Assembly (NCBI GenBank): GCA_021604645.1
Contig: BQJJ01000006.1
Location: 62,001-126,000 of the forward strand
Source of the DNA: Methyloligella sp.
GTDB lineage: Bacteria; Pseudomonadota; Alphaproteobacteria; Rhizobiales; HXMU1428-3
Reading direction: 5' to 3'
Length of the DNA stretch: 64,000 bases
Each line of letters starts with the position of its first letter. Positions within the stretch are counted from its first letter, which is position 1. The translations under genes were made by a program, and so were the position numbers. This document shows positions 42,617 through 52,335 of the stretch, piece by piece. Below the pieces are notes generated by a model, which worked only from the letters and a program-made list of their open reading frames with translations, was not told where the DNA came from and did no database searches.

Positions 42617-43321
42617 CTAAAGAATTTGAGCTGATTTTAAATTTTCTGAGGTGAGAAAATTAACCAAATCATTCGTCTCATGATGGATATAAACAGGCAG
42701 GTTATTCCAGTTGAGGCGTTCTTTTTGTGCGGGGTGATCTTCATAAGATGAATGCACCAATACGGTCGCCATTCCAAGCTCGTGAGGTACTTTTAAGTTC
42801 GGGTGCAAGTCCTCAAACATGATCGAATTTTGCGGCGTAACATTATGATGTTTTAAAAACTGATCATAAGCCGGTTTGTTTGGTTTCGGTGTAAAATCAG
42901 CGGCCGCAATATCAAAAATTCCATCAAAAACATCAAGAATGCCAAGAGCTGCAGCCACGTTTTCACCGTGCGCAGCTGAGCCATTTGTAAAAATGAATTT
43001 ACGCCCCGGTAAAGCATCCAATGCACTGTTCAGCTCGGGTAAGTCAGGTAAAACTGAATGGTCAATATCATGCACATAATCTAAATAAATATGCGGATCA
43101 AGCTGGTGTTCGCGCATTAATCCATTCAGTGTCGTACCATAGCGATAGTAATAATCTTTCTGAACTTTACGAGCAGCAACACGATCAACATCAAGAAGCT
43201 CGGCTATAAAACTTCCCATTCGCTCATCAATTTGGGCAAACAAATTACACTCAGCCGGATAGAGTGTATTGTCTAGATCAAAGATCCAATTCTGAATGGA
43301 ATTTGCCTTTAAATTGTTCAT
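42617..43321 (-). CDS. HAD-superfamily pyrimidine 5'-nucleotidase
   Basis: 234 residues from ATG 43321. HAD motif I is FDLDNTLYP (about 16), motif II FTNGSAAHGE, motif III/IV around KPNKPAYDQFLKHH and FEDLHPNL. The order and the (S/T)NG and EDLxxNL forms fit the yeast Sdt1-like pyrimidine nucleotidase group common in Rhizobiales. The start lies inside the end of the MarR-like gene (44-base overlap), so the two are cotranscribed. Confidence 0.86.
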   Translation of the reverse strand: MNNLKANSIQNWIFDLDNTLYPAECNLFAQIDERMGSFIAELLDVDRVAARKVQKDYYYRYGTTLNGLMREHQLDPHIYLDYVHDIDHSVLPDLPELNSALDALPGRKFIFTNGSAAHGENVAAALGILDVFDGIFDIAAADFTPKPNKPAYDQFLKHHNVTPQNSIMFEDLHPNLKVPHELGMATVLVHSSYEDHPAQKERLNWNNLPVYIHHETNDLVNFLTSENLKSAQIL

Positions 43322-43802
43322 TGAGAAATAAATCACTTTCCTTCAAAGCAGGTCCCCAGTGAGAAGAAAAAACACTCCGAATATTATTCACATCAGAGAT
43401 ACCAATTCTTTGGCTCAATAGGAGTTCAACTTGAGTAACCACATTTGATAGGTCATTGATAAGCTGCCAACCCGCATCTGTAAAGACAATCTGCTTTCGA
43501 TTATCGTTTGAAGGATCACGAACAATCTTGATAAATCCGAGTGTTTCAAGATGATTGGCTCGATCATTTGTGTCAGCCACGTCCCAAGATAAACGCTCAG
43601 CGACATCTTCAATTGTAAGTAAACCATTATCAAGAACAGTAATGAGTTCATAATCTAAGGTTTCAAGCATTTGATAACCAAGGCCAGACATCATATTCGA
43701 GCAAGATTGGGCCATCCAGCGTGAGGCACAAAAGAGCTGAGATCTAAGATTATGTGGTTTTGAAGGAGGTACGCCTTCAATCGGCTGACTCATATAATTC
43801 AT
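43278..43802 (-). CDS. MarR-like transcriptional regulator
   Basis: 174 residues (a Met three codons in is an alternative start). The central winged helix reads LDYELITVLDNGLLTIEDVAERLSWDVADTNDRANHLETLGFIKIVRDPSNDNRKQIVFTDAGWQLI (about 50-116), with the DxxDxRKxxxxLTxxG wing of MarR proteins. Helices on both sides should dimerise. It overlaps the nucleotidase gene by 44 bp. Ligand unknown. Confidence 0.8.
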   Translation of the reverse strand: MNYMSQPIEGVPPSKPHNLRSQLFCASRWMAQSCSNMMSGLGYQMLETLDYELITVLDNGLLTIEDVAERLSWDVADTNDRANHLETLGFIKIVRDPSNDNRKQIVFTDAGWQLINDLSNVVTQVELLLSQRIGISDVNNIRSVFSSHWGPALKESDLFLNEQFKGKFHSELDL

Positions 43803-43981
43803 TTAACAAACCTAATTTTTAAAATACGTAAAATGCCTGTCTTAGTGGTCTCTAACTATATAATTTAGAGAAATTCTAAGAACTATGCTCTCCGTAATAA
43901 GTGCTGAAAAAGCTTTTGTACAGAAATTTCAGCAATTCCTGACAATACTAGTCAAGTATAGGTCTGTTTAATATCAACACG

Positions 43982-45145
43982 TTAGCTGCTTTGATGGTCC
44001 GCAACACGGCCAAGGATGGAAAGGCATTTCACCAGTTCAGCCCGGTCTATAAACTCGTTTGGCTTGTGCGCTTGTTCAATAGACCCCGGCCCGCAAATCA
44101 CACTAGCAGCCCCCTGGTCTTCAAATAAACCAGCCTCAGTTCCATAAGAAACAACAAAACTTTCATTCTGATTGGCAAGCTTCATTCCCAAGCTAACAGC
44201 TGACGCAGAAGAGGCTAACCCGGGAACTGATGTAATTTGTTCAGTTACGATGTCAGTAGCAGGCGAAATAGATTTCATACCTGCTAGTAAGTCTTTTTTC
44301 GCATATGCCATCATGGTTTGAGAAATTTCAGTACCATCAAAGTCAGGAAGTGCCCGAACTTCCCATAAAAACTCGCAGTCCTTGGCAACAATGTTACGAG
44401 CTGTTCCACCATCTATTCGCCCAACATGCACAGTCGAATAAGCCGGATCAAAACGAGCATCATTTTGTGTGGATTTAAGTTGTTGCTGAGCATCTGTGAG
44501 ATGATTGATTAATTTTGCAGCAATCTCAATAGCGCTAACCCCTTGATGCAAAAGACTAGAATGCGCTTCATGCCCAATAATACGTGTCACATAGCTCGTG
44601 ATGCTTTTATGAGCTTCAACCACTTGGCAATTAGAAGGCTCCCCCACCAAAACCAAAGAGGGCATCGGAAGGTCTTTCCCTAGTTGATTGACAAGTGGCC
44701 GAACACCAGTACAGCCAATTTCTTCATCATATGAAAAAATGAGATAAATAGGCTGCTGAAGCGGCGCTGCTTTAAATGCTGGAATGGCTGCTAGCATGCA
44801 GGCTAAAAAACCCTTCATGTCGGTTGTGCCACGGCCAAAGAGCTGGTCACCTTTTTGAGTGAGTGTGAACGGGTCTGTATGCCACTCTTGCCCCTCAACT
44901 GGCACAACATCGGTATGACCTGAAAGCCCAATACCAAGCGGTCCTGAAGGGCCAATAGTTGCAAATAAAGAGGCTTTATCACCCTCATCATTCGGAACAA
45001 GAGAGTATGGAACCGCGGCGTCTTTTAAAATCTCTTCAATGTAAGAAATCAAAGGAAGGTTGGTTTTATGAGAGGTGGTATCAAAATGAACGAGCTGAGC
45101 TAAAATCTCTACGGCTTGCTCAAGGTAATCATTCATATTTACCAT
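43982..45145 (-). CDS. argE: Acetylornithine deacetylase (M20 family)
   Basis: 387 residues. M20 zinc peptidase motifs in order: GLSGHTDVVPVEGQEW (about 77), FGRGTTDMKGF (about 108), SYDEEIGCTGV (catalytic Glu about 145) and GEPSNCQVVEAHKS. The second half shows the dimerisation domain (GHEAHSSLLHQGVSAIE). Length and SNCQVVEAHKS point to ArgE, which releases ornithine from N-acetylornithine, though related M20 amidohydrolases cannot be fully excluded. The Met at 45136 is an alternative start. Confidence 0.88.
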   Translation of the reverse strand: MVNMNDYLEQAVEILAQLVHFDTTSHKTNLPLISYIEEILKDAAVPYSLVPNDEGDKASLFATIGPSGPLGIGLSGHTDVVPVEGQEWHTDPFTLTQKGDQLFGRGTTDMKGFLACMLAAIPAFKAAPLQQPIYLIFSYDEEIGCTGVRPLVNQLGKDLPMPSLVLVGEPSNCQVVEAHKSITSYVTRIIGHEAHSSLLHQGVSAIEIAAKLINHLTDAQQQLKSTQNDARFDPAYSTVHVGRIDGGTARNIVAKDCEFLWEVRALPDFDGTEISQTMMAYAKKDLLAGMKSISPATDIVTEQITSVPGLASSASAVSLGMKLANQNESFVVSYGTEAGLFEDQGAASVICGPGSIEQAHKPNEFIDRAELVKCLSILGRVADHQSS

Positions 45146-45480
45146 TAATATAGTTTCCCTCTGTGTTGGTCAGCATGAAATTACAAAATCTTTATAATCA
45201 CATATGTTTGATGGATTTTTCTACGGGTTAGACTTTAAAACGATCGTCATATCCTGTTCATCATGGTTAAGATAAGATTTATAGCAACGAATGAGTGAGA
45301 AAAAAGAGAAATATTCCCAAATTTAGACGGAGTTTCCCTCTATCATTCGTAATATATTGAGGAATAAATGGCATACTCTTTGCTGATATAATAGCCGTCA
45401 CTCTTCGGAGAGGAGCTGTGATATCATTGTTTATAAGTTTTCAGTCTCTATATAGTAAGAAGATCAAGTCGCGAGTTTGA
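45146..45480. other. Intergenic region between argE and the efflux operon
   Basis: 335 bp between divergent genes, AT-rich. I see no gene, RNA or strong dyad; the promoters of argE and the RND operon should lie here. GGAGAGGAGCTGTGAT at 45408-45423 resembles a ribosome binding site but serves no long frame. Confidence 0.5.
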
Positions 45481-46932
45481 ATGAAGCAAATGGATCAACG
45501 AAGTCAAAATAACTCTCAATCCGCTGAGGCTGAAACTGCGGCTAACGCAAATGCTTCAAAGGGGGCAGACCTCCATGAACAATTTTCAAAACCCGCCAAT
45601 AACTCTCTTTTCTTAGCAGTCATAAAAACCGTTGTCCCGTTAGTCATCCTCTTTGTGGCATTCTCAGGATACAGCTATTTAAAAGCTACAAAACCAAAAC
45701 CCAAAAAACCTCAAATCGTTGAAAAAACATGGCCAGTTGATAGTGTCATTGCAATCGCTAAAAACCATACCCCGAAGTTAAAATTATACGGCACAACCGT
45801 CGCCAATCGCCGGGTTGATTTAAGAGCTTTAGTATCAGGAAAAATCACAGGAGTTGGAGCAGGTTTAAAAGAAGGGGCCTTGATAAAAAAAGGTGAGGTC
45901 CTTCTCAAAATAGATGATTTTGACTACAAAGGCGCCCTCCAGGAAGCGCAAGCAAATTTAGCTGAAGCCGTCGCCCGCAAAAGTGAGATGCAGGCAAGTT
46001 TAATGCTCGAGCAGGAAAATTTAAAATACGCCAAAGTGCAGCTCTCCTTGGGTGAAAAAGATTTCAAACGTGCCCAGGCCTTATCGAAACGAGGAACGGT
46101 CACTAAAAAACTTGCCGATGATAGAAATGTTGTTCTATCACAGCGTCGTCAAGCTGTGGCAACCAGCAAAGTGAATTTAGATTTACTACGCGCCCGCCAA
46201 GCACAACAAGTCGCAGTAGTCGATAGATTAACCTGGAGAGTAACCCAAGCCAAACGCCGATTAGAAGAAACACAGCTCATCGCACCATTCGATGCTTATG
46301 TCAGCGCCGTCAATGCTGAAATTGGCCGTACCATGAGCGTAAATGACAGCGTTGCCACTTTAATCGATCAAAATAAAATAGACGTACGCTTCACATTAAC
46401 AAACGCACAATATGGTCGGATCCTGTCTCATGAAAAAACATTGAACGGGCGAAAAATCAATGTGAGCTGGAGAGTTGGTGAAACACCCATTCTTTACAAA
46501 GCAACCATTGTTAGAACCGGCGCTGTAATTACCTCACAAAGCGGCGGTGTTGAAATTTTTGCACTGGTCGAAAACCCCGTTGCGCCAGTCCCATTACGCT
46601 CAGGTGCATTTGTGGGTGTCACCCTTGATGATAGAGAATTTAAAAATGTAATCCGCTTGCCTCAAACAGCAATTTATAATGGAAATAAAATTTATCTAAT
46701 TATAAATGAGCGTCTCACCGAGCGTACAGTCGAAATTGTGGGCGCTTCAGGAAGTGACATATTGGTGAAAACAAATTTGCCAATGAAAAGCGAAATTCTC
46801 ACAACAAGACTAACTCTGGCGGGCGAAGGGGTGAAGGTGAAAGTAAGGTCAACTAAGAAAGATGACCCGAGCAAGAATAAAAACGTTAGTCAGCATGATG
46901 CTGATAAGACGCCATCTTCAAAAGGTTTATAA
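45481..46932 (+). CDS. RND efflux periplasmic adaptor (membrane fusion protein)
   Basis: 483 residues. A polar N-terminus (~40) precedes one membrane anchor (about 45-68). The biotinyl-lipoyl part (VDLRALVSGKITGVGAGLKEGALIKKGEVLLKIDDFDYKGALQEAQA) is split by an alpha hairpin (about 160-270), then beta-barrel and membrane-proximal domains. The Lys/Asp/Ser-rich tail is unstructured. It transfers substrate to an outer-membrane channel, and the RND pump gene follows 22 bp later. No TolC-type gene is adjacent. Confidence 0.92.
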   Translation: MKQMDQRSQNNSQSAEAETAANANASKGADLHEQFSKPANNSLFLAVIKTVVPLVILFVAFSGYSYLKATKPKPKKPQIVEKTWPVDSVIAIAKNHTPKLKLYGTTVANRRVDLRALVSGKITGVGAGLKEGALIKKGEVLLKIDDFDYKGALQEAQANLAEAVARKSEMQASLMLEQENLKYAKVQLSLGEKDFKRAQALSKRGTVTKKLADDRNVVLSQRRQAVATSKVNLDLLRARQAQQVAVVDRLTWRVTQAKRRLEETQLIAPFDAYVSAVNAEIGRTMSVNDSVATLIDQNKIDVRFTLTNAQYGRILSHEKTLNGRKINVSWRVGETPILYKATIVRTGAVITSQSGGVEIFALVENPVAPVPLRSGAFVGVTLDDREFKNVIRLPQTAIYNGNKIYLIINERLTERTVEIVGASGSDILVKTNLPMKSEILTTRLTLAGEGVKVKVRSTKKDDPSKNKNVSQHDADKTPSSKGL

Positions 46933-46954
46933 CAAGGCAAGAGGATTATAAACC

Positions 46955-49900
46955 ATGTCAAAAGATAAAATGAGAGAAGAGATGGTTGAACAACAATCAG
47001 ACAAACCTCGGTCTAATAATACAAATCTGATCAGTCTTTTTGTTCGTCACACAACTGCTGCCAATCTCTTAATGGCTATCACAGTTCTCATGGGGATTTA
47101 TGCTGTATCTAAAATCAATGTCCAGTTTTTCCCCTCAGTTGAAGTTCCAGTTATTAATGTCACAGTTCATTGGCCAGGGGCCAGTGCTGAAGATGTTGAA
47201 AAAAACATTCTCGATAGCCTAGAGCCAGAACTTCGGTTTATTGACGATGTTGAAGAGGTGAGCTCATATGCCCGTGAAGGGGTGGGTGTCATTTCTCTTG
47301 AGTTCTACGCAAATGCAGATATGCAAAAGGCACAGTCAGATGTTGAGCAATCGATCAACGGTGTCACAACATTACCAGAAGACAGTGAAGAGCCAATCGT
47401 CAACCGCGTTACTTTTTATGAAAATGTTGCCAAATTAGCCATTTCAGGACCCTTTTCAGAAGAGACAGTTAAAGCCTACGCCAAGCATATAAGAGACGGC
47501 CTTCTTAACAATGGTATTGACCGTGTTACTCTAAGTGGCGATCGCGACGAAGAAATTTGGATAGAAATAAAAGAAGAAGAATTGCGCCGCCTTAACTTAA
47601 GTCTAAGTACAATTGCCGAGCGTATCCGATTGGAAACAAGAGACCTGCCTTCTGGAACCATAGAAGGCGGACTAGAAATTCAATTGCGCGCTTTAGCTGA
47701 TCGCCGCACGCCAGAAGAATTGGCAAAAATTGAAATTGTTTCCCTCGCCAGCGGTGAGAAAATCTATCTAGAAGATATTGCCAGCATCAACACAAAATTT
47801 GATAAAAATGGAAAAACAGGCATCATTTCTGGCAACCGTGCCATTCAGCTTTCCATCAAACGGGCATTGTCTTCAAATACTTTGAAAACAATGGAAAATT
47901 TTTATGCCTATGTTGAAAAAATTAGACCAACACTCCCCCCCAGCATAAAACTAGATGTTTATGATGTGCGCGGTGAAAATGTAAAACAGCGCTTAGGTAT
48001 TTTAATTGAGAACGGCTTGCAAGGTTTGGTCTTAGTTCTAATTATTCTGTTTATCTTCTTGAATTGGCGCATTGCATTTTGGGTAGCTGCCGGTATACCA
48101 GTTGCGCTCATGGCAACTGTTTTGGTCATGTGGGGGACAGGACAAACCATCAATATGATCTCTATGTTTGCCCTTATCATGATGGTCGGCATCATCGTTG
48201 ACGATGCAATCGTAGTTGCAGAGGATACCGCAACGAGGCAATCACTAGGAATTGGCCCAAGGCAAGCAGCAGAGCAAGGCGCTATGCGTATGCTTAAACC
48301 TGTATTCGCAGCAACTCTGACAACTATGGCCGCCTTCTTTCCAATTTTTCTCATTCAGGGCAGATTAGGTGATTTTATGTCCGCCATTCCGCTGGTGGTG
48401 ATGGCAGTGCTTATCGCCAGTATAGTAGAATGTTTTTTAATTCTTCCTGGCCACTTAAGGCATGCAGCAGCATCTGGCGATATGGAGCAAAGAGGGCGCT
48501 TTCGCGCAACCTTTGATGATGGCTTAGAGACATTCCGAGATGGAATCTACAGACGATTTGTCGAGTTTTGTTATGATTGGCGGTATAGTTTTGTCGCCCT
48601 CTCAGTCTTAACATTAATTATATCCATCGGATTGATGACCGGGGGACGCATTGGTTTTCAATTCTTTCCGTCTCCAGAATCAGAAAAAGTCGTGGCGAAA
48701 ATCAATTTCGTACCAGGTACCCCTGATAAAGAACAGGTTAAAATTCTAAAACGAATTGAAGAGAATTTATTTAAGGTAGAAGAAAAACTCACTAAAGGAA
48801 AAGATGAGAAGTTAATTGTTGCTGTCTATGGTTTGCAAGGAAAATCGGGGCGCGTACAAGGTGATAACTTAGCCGAAGTATCTGTAAATTTAACACCTAG
48901 TGAAGTGCGCACAATACGCACACGTGCCTTTATAAAAGAATGGCGTAAATCGGCTCCTAAATTTCCTGCCATTGAACGGTTCGCCATTGGTGGAAAGCGC
49001 TTAGGCCCTCCCGGTGCTGATATAGATATTCGCTTAAAAGGCGCTGATGTTGGAACTTTAAAAAAGGCCGCCGAAGACTTAAAATTAGCGTTAGCAGGCG
49101 TCAGTGGTGTTTCAAATGTAGATGATGATTTGCCTTACGGCAAACCAGAATGGATCATTGAAGTCACCCCTAAAGGGTCCTCATTAGGTCTCACAGCTCA
49201 AACCGTCGGCACCCAAATAAGAAATAGTTTTGAAGGCGCCATTGCCACGCGTTTTGCCAGAGGTGACGAAGAGATCACCGTACGGGTGAAGCGAAAACAT
49301 GAACTAGATGGTATTGAAGCCCTGCGCTCGATATATCTCCTCACCCCTGATAACAGGCGGGTCCCTTTGCCGGAAGTGGTAACACTTCGGGAAAAACCTG
49401 GCTTTTCAGTTATTCAAAGAAGAAATGGAGCCCGTACGGTATCAGTTTCTGGAGATATTGATCCAAAGGTTACAGAAGTTGCAACAGTCATTCAGCAATT
49501 ACAAATTGAAGCCCTACCAAAAGTCGAAGAAAAATTTGGCATTAACTACAGTCTTGATGGCCGTGCTAAAGACCGAGCACGAAGCTTTGCTGATTTGCAA
49601 TTAGGAGCAATGTTAGCCCTCGTGATCATATATATCATTTTGGCCTGGGTTTTTGAAAGCTACGCGAGGCCATTAGCTGTCATGATTATCATTCCATTTG
49701 GCGCAGTAGGGGCGATTGTAGGTCATATGGTAATGGGAATATCCCTCACCATTCTTTCACTTATCAGTCTTCTTGGTTTGGCGGGTATTTTGGTCAATGA
49801 TTCAATTATTCTGGTCACAGAAGTTAATAATAGACTTGAACGAGGCGAAGCCCTTCATGAAGCAGCTATTGGCGCAAGCCAGGATCGTCTGCGGGCTGTA

Positions 49901-50137
49901 TTGCTAACATCATTAACAACGATTGGCGGGTTATTACCTCTGTTATTTGAAACCAGCCGTCAAGCTCAGTTTCTCATTCCAATGGCTATTACCATGGTTT
50001 TTGGACTGGCTGTGGCCACCATTCTAGTACTGGTACTCGTGCCTGTCTTCGTCGGCATTGGCGGCGACATCAGCAAAATCAAAAATTGGTATATGGCGCT
50101 GGGCACAAAACCCACCCCTCCAGAGCCGGCAGAATAA
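46955..50137 (+). CDS. RND-family efflux pump, inner-membrane permease
   Basis: 1060 residues with twelve membrane helices and two large periplasmic loops. TM1 opens the classical FFPSVEVPVINVTVHWPGASAEDVEKNI. The proton-relay pair is in GIIVDDAIVVAEDT (TM4), the second half shows LAGILVNDSIILVTEVN, and DxxxR segments appear as expected. It is of the HAE/AcrB-like class rather than metal CusA-like, as the CusA Met pair is not seen, but substrates cannot be predicted. Confidence 0.94.
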   Translation: MSKDKMREEMVEQQSDKPRSNNTNLISLFVRHTTAANLLMAITVLMGIYAVSKINVQFFPSVEVPVINVTVHWPGASAEDVEKNILDSLEPELRFIDDVEEVSSYAREGVGVISLEFYANADMQKAQSDVEQSINGVTTLPEDSEEPIVNRVTFYENVAKLAISGPFSEETVKAYAKHIRDGLLNNGIDRVTLSGDRDEEIWIEIKEEELRRLNLSLSTIAERIRLETRDLPSGTIEGGLEIQLRALADRRTPEELAKIEIVSLASGEKIYLEDIASINTKFDKNGKTGIISGNRAIQLSIKRALSSNTLKTMENFYAYVEKIRPTLPPSIKLDVYDVRGENVKQRLGILIENGLQGLVLVLIILFIFLNWRIAFWVAAGIPVALMATVLVMWGTGQTINMISMFALIMMVGIIVDDAIVVAEDTATRQSLGIGPRQAAEQGAMRMLKPVFAATLTTMAAFFPIFLIQGRLGDFMSAIPLVVMAVLIASIVECFLILPGHLRHAAASGDMEQRGRFRATFDDGLETFRDGIYRRFVEFCYDWRYSFVALSVLTLIISIGLMTGGRIGFQFFPSPESEKVVAKINFVPGTPDKEQVKILKRIEENLFKVEEKLTKGKDEKLIVAVYGLQGKSGRVQGDNLAEVSVNLTPSEVRTIRTRAFIKEWRKSAPKFPAIERFAIGGKRLGPPGADIDIRLKGADVGTLKKAAEDLKLALAGVSGVSNVDDDLPYGKPEWIIEVTPKGSSLGLTAQTVGTQIRNSFEGAIATRFARGDEEITVRVKRKHELDGIEALRSIYLLTPDNRRVPLPEVVTLREKPGFSVIQRRNGARTVSVSGDIDPKVTEVATVIQQLQIEALPKVEEKFGINYSLDGRAKDRARSFADLQLGAMLALVIIYIILAWVFESYARPLAVMIIIPFGAVGAIVGHMVMGISLTILSLISLLGLAGILVNDSIILVTEVNNRLERGEALHEAAIGASQDRLRAVLLTSLTTIGGLLPLLFETSRQAQFLIPMAITMVFGLAVATILVLVLVPVFVGIGGDISKIKNWYMALGTKPTPPEPAE

Positions 50138-50169
50138 TACAAAAACTATAAACCAGATACATGAAGAAG

Positions 50170-50279
50170 GGAGTGCTCTTTAGAGCACGCACATGGCAGC
50201 AGAGCTGCCCGGCGCAAGCGCCGCCCCTCGGAGGCCCAAGCGCCTTTAGCGCTTGGAATAGTCGTGAGAGAGATAGAGA
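50170..50279. repeat. Family B multi-hairpin element
   Basis: Consecutive stems GTGCTC/GAGCAC (50173-50188), GGCAGC/GCTGCC (50195-50209), GGCGC/GCGCC (50211-50222) and CCAAGCGC/GCGCTTGG (50236-50256), with conserved patches ACATGGC, CCGCCCCTCGGAGG and GGAATAG-CGTGAGAGA. It fills the space between the convergent RND and trkH genes and could terminate either. Confidence 0.75.
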
Positions 50280-50284
50280 AAAAC

Positions 50285-51742
50285 CTAGCTTCGCCAGAAG
50301 GTAGGAATAAACAACACAAGAACAGTAAAGAGCTCAAGTCGGCCAAGAAGCATACCTGCAGCAAGCAACCATTTTGCCCCATCAGGCAGGCTCTGAAAAT
50401 TGCCGGTAGGACCAACAATATCACCAAGTCCAGGGCCAACATTTGTGAGCGAACTAGCGGCAGCTGAAATCGCGGTCATTAAATCAAGATCATAGAGCGT
50501 TAAGAGAAAAGTCAAAACTGCAAAACAGAATAAAAACAAAAAGATAAAGCTTAAAACCGCGGTTGAAACCCGTTCCTCAATAGGCCGGCCAGAATAGCGC
50601 GGAATATAAATGCCGTTGGGTTGAATGAGGGAAAAGGTGCGTTGCTTAATGGTTTGAAAAAGCACTTGCAGTCTAAAAATTTTAATGCCGCATGAGGCTG
50701 AGCCTGCACAGCCACCAACGAACATCATGATAAAAAATAACACCTCAGCAAAAGTGCTCCATTGACCATAGTCACCAGTTGCATAGCCCGTACCCGTCAT
50801 AATAGAAACGGAATGAAATGCCGCATCTCTTAATTGGTCGGCCCAAAGATTTTCACCTTCAGCACCACTACCAAACTGAGAAATCCAGGTTAGGAAAATA
50901 AAAGCTGACAATGTAATGAAAAACCAGTGCACCTGGCTATCTTTAAACAGGCGATCAACCCGGCCATTTACCGCATAGAGATAAAGACCAAACGGTAAGC
51001 TACCAAGAATCATAAAGACAATGGCAACATATTTAACCGCATCTCCTTCAAAATATCCAAGAGACGCATCATGAGTGGAAAGGCCGCCAGTGGCAATTGT
51101 GGTCATGGAATGAGCGATTGCATCAAACAAACTCATACCAGCAAGCAAGTAGCCGACAACGCAAAGAAGCGAAAGCGTGACATAAAGGCTGGTAATCGAG
51201 CTGGCTAGCTGCGCAGCACGAGGAACAATTTTTTCAGAATTATCTGAGCTCTCTGTTCGAAAGAGCTGCATACCACCAATTTGCAACATCGGCATAACAG
51301 CAAGCGCCATCACAATAATGCCAATACCACCAAGCCATTGTAGCAAACTGCGCCAAAGTAAAATTCCCGGTGATTTCTCATCAAGCCCTGAAATAACCGT
51401 CGCCCCGGTGGTGGTTAAACCTGACATGGCTTCAAAAAAAGCATCAGAGTAACTCATACTCATATCAGACCAAACAAAAGGAAGAGCCGAAAAAGCAGTC
51501 AGAGCAAGCCAAGCTAAAGTGGTGAGCAAAAAGGCCTGCTTAATGGAAAGTTCGGGGTTGGGTGTATATTGAGAAAAACCAAGTCCAACACCGAAAAAGA
51601 GCGTGACCAGGCTCGCAGCTGCAAAGCCGAGCCAGTTCGAATTGCCTGCACCCAGGTCGATTAATGTTGGAATGATAAGCGCGATGCCAAGAGTGGCCAG
51701 CAAAATACCAATAACAAAGGATATGGGGCGAAAATCAACCAT
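50285..51742 (-). CDS. trkH: TrkH-family potassium uptake protein
   Basis: 485 residues from ATG 51742, giving MVDFRPISFVIGILLATLGIALIIP, the normal TrkH beginning; a TTG ten codons upstream is possible. Selectivity-filter loops are visible as GLTTTGATVI, MTTIATGGLSTHD, MTGTGYATGD and SLTNVGPGLG; the conserved Gly residues are in place. It imports K+ with an NAD-binding TrkA partner encoded elsewhere. Confidence 0.93.
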   Translation of the reverse strand: MVDFRPISFVIGILLATLGIALIIPTLIDLGAGNSNWLGFAAASLVTLFFGVGLGFSQYTPNPELSIKQAFLLTTLAWLALTAFSALPFVWSDMSMSYSDAFFEAMSGLTTTGATVISGLDEKSPGILLWRSLLQWLGGIGIIVMALAVMPMLQIGGMQLFRTESSDNSEKIVPRAAQLASSITSLYVTLSLLCVVGYLLAGMSLFDAIAHSMTTIATGGLSTHDASLGYFEGDAVKYVAIVFMILGSLPFGLYLYAVNGRVDRLFKDSQVHWFFITLSAFIFLTWISQFGSGAEGENLWADQLRDAAFHSVSIMTGTGYATGDYGQWSTFAEVLFFIMMFVGGCAGSASCGIKIFRLQVLFQTIKQRTFSLIQPNGIYIPRYSGRPIEERVSTAVLSFIFLFLFCFAVLTFLLTLYDLDLMTAISAAASSLTNVGPGLGDIVGPTGNFQSLPDGAKWLLAAGMLLGRLELFTVLVLFIPTFWRS

Positions 51743-51810
51743 TCGAAAATGCAGTCCCTCATCCAGTCTCAAGCAATGTTTAGTTTAATAAGTCAAACGC
51801 AAACAAATAA

Positions 51811-52203
51811 TTAATTCACTGCATGAATGTCATAAGGGCTATCAAGTGAGAAGGCCGGAATATCAATCATAAAATCTTCACCAGCAGTGCTTTCCATTTT
51901 ATATTCTCCGCCCATAAATCCGGACGGAGTGCCAAGAGGGGCACCAGATGTGTAGCTATATGTTTCCCCAGGTTGGATAACGGGTTGTTCACCAACAACA
52001 CCTTCCCCAATAACTTCCTGAGTATCGCCATGGCCATTCGTAATTCGCCAGTGCCGCCCTAGCAATTGGACCGGTTCAGCACCTTGATTTTCGATTTCAA
52101 CATAATAAGCCCAAAAATACTGATGGTCTTCAGGACTAGATTGCTCATCCAGAAACTGAGGTTCAACCCGAACTTCAATGGCTTTTGTTGTGGCATGAAA
52201 CAT
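51811..52203 (-). CDS. apaG: ApaG family protein
   Basis: 130 residues, the family length. The fibronectin-III-like fold shows FWAYYVEIENQGAEPVQLLGRHWRITNGHGDTQEVIGEGVVGEQPVIQPGETYSYTSGAPLGTPSGFMGGEY, including the conserved GEGVVGxxP loop. ApaG is linked to Co2+/Mg2+ resistance; its biochemical role is not settled. It lies 132 bp downstream of metZ on the same strand, as is common in Rhizobiales. Confidence 0.95.
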   Translation of the reverse strand: MFHATTKAIEVRVEPQFLDEQSSPEDHQYFWAYYVEIENQGAEPVQLLGRHWRITNGHGDTQEVIGEGVVGEQPVIQPGETYSYTSGAPLGTPSGFMGGEYKMESTAGEDFMIDIPAFSLDSPYDIHAVN

Positions 52204-52335
52204 TAAATTTACCCATATTCTTTAAACACGTTTTTTAAAACTTACTTAGTTTTAAAAATAGAGTCAGATTTGAACGACTATTGAGCGCAAAATCAACCGA
52301 AAAATTGATAATAATGCCCTAAAAGTTAGTCACTA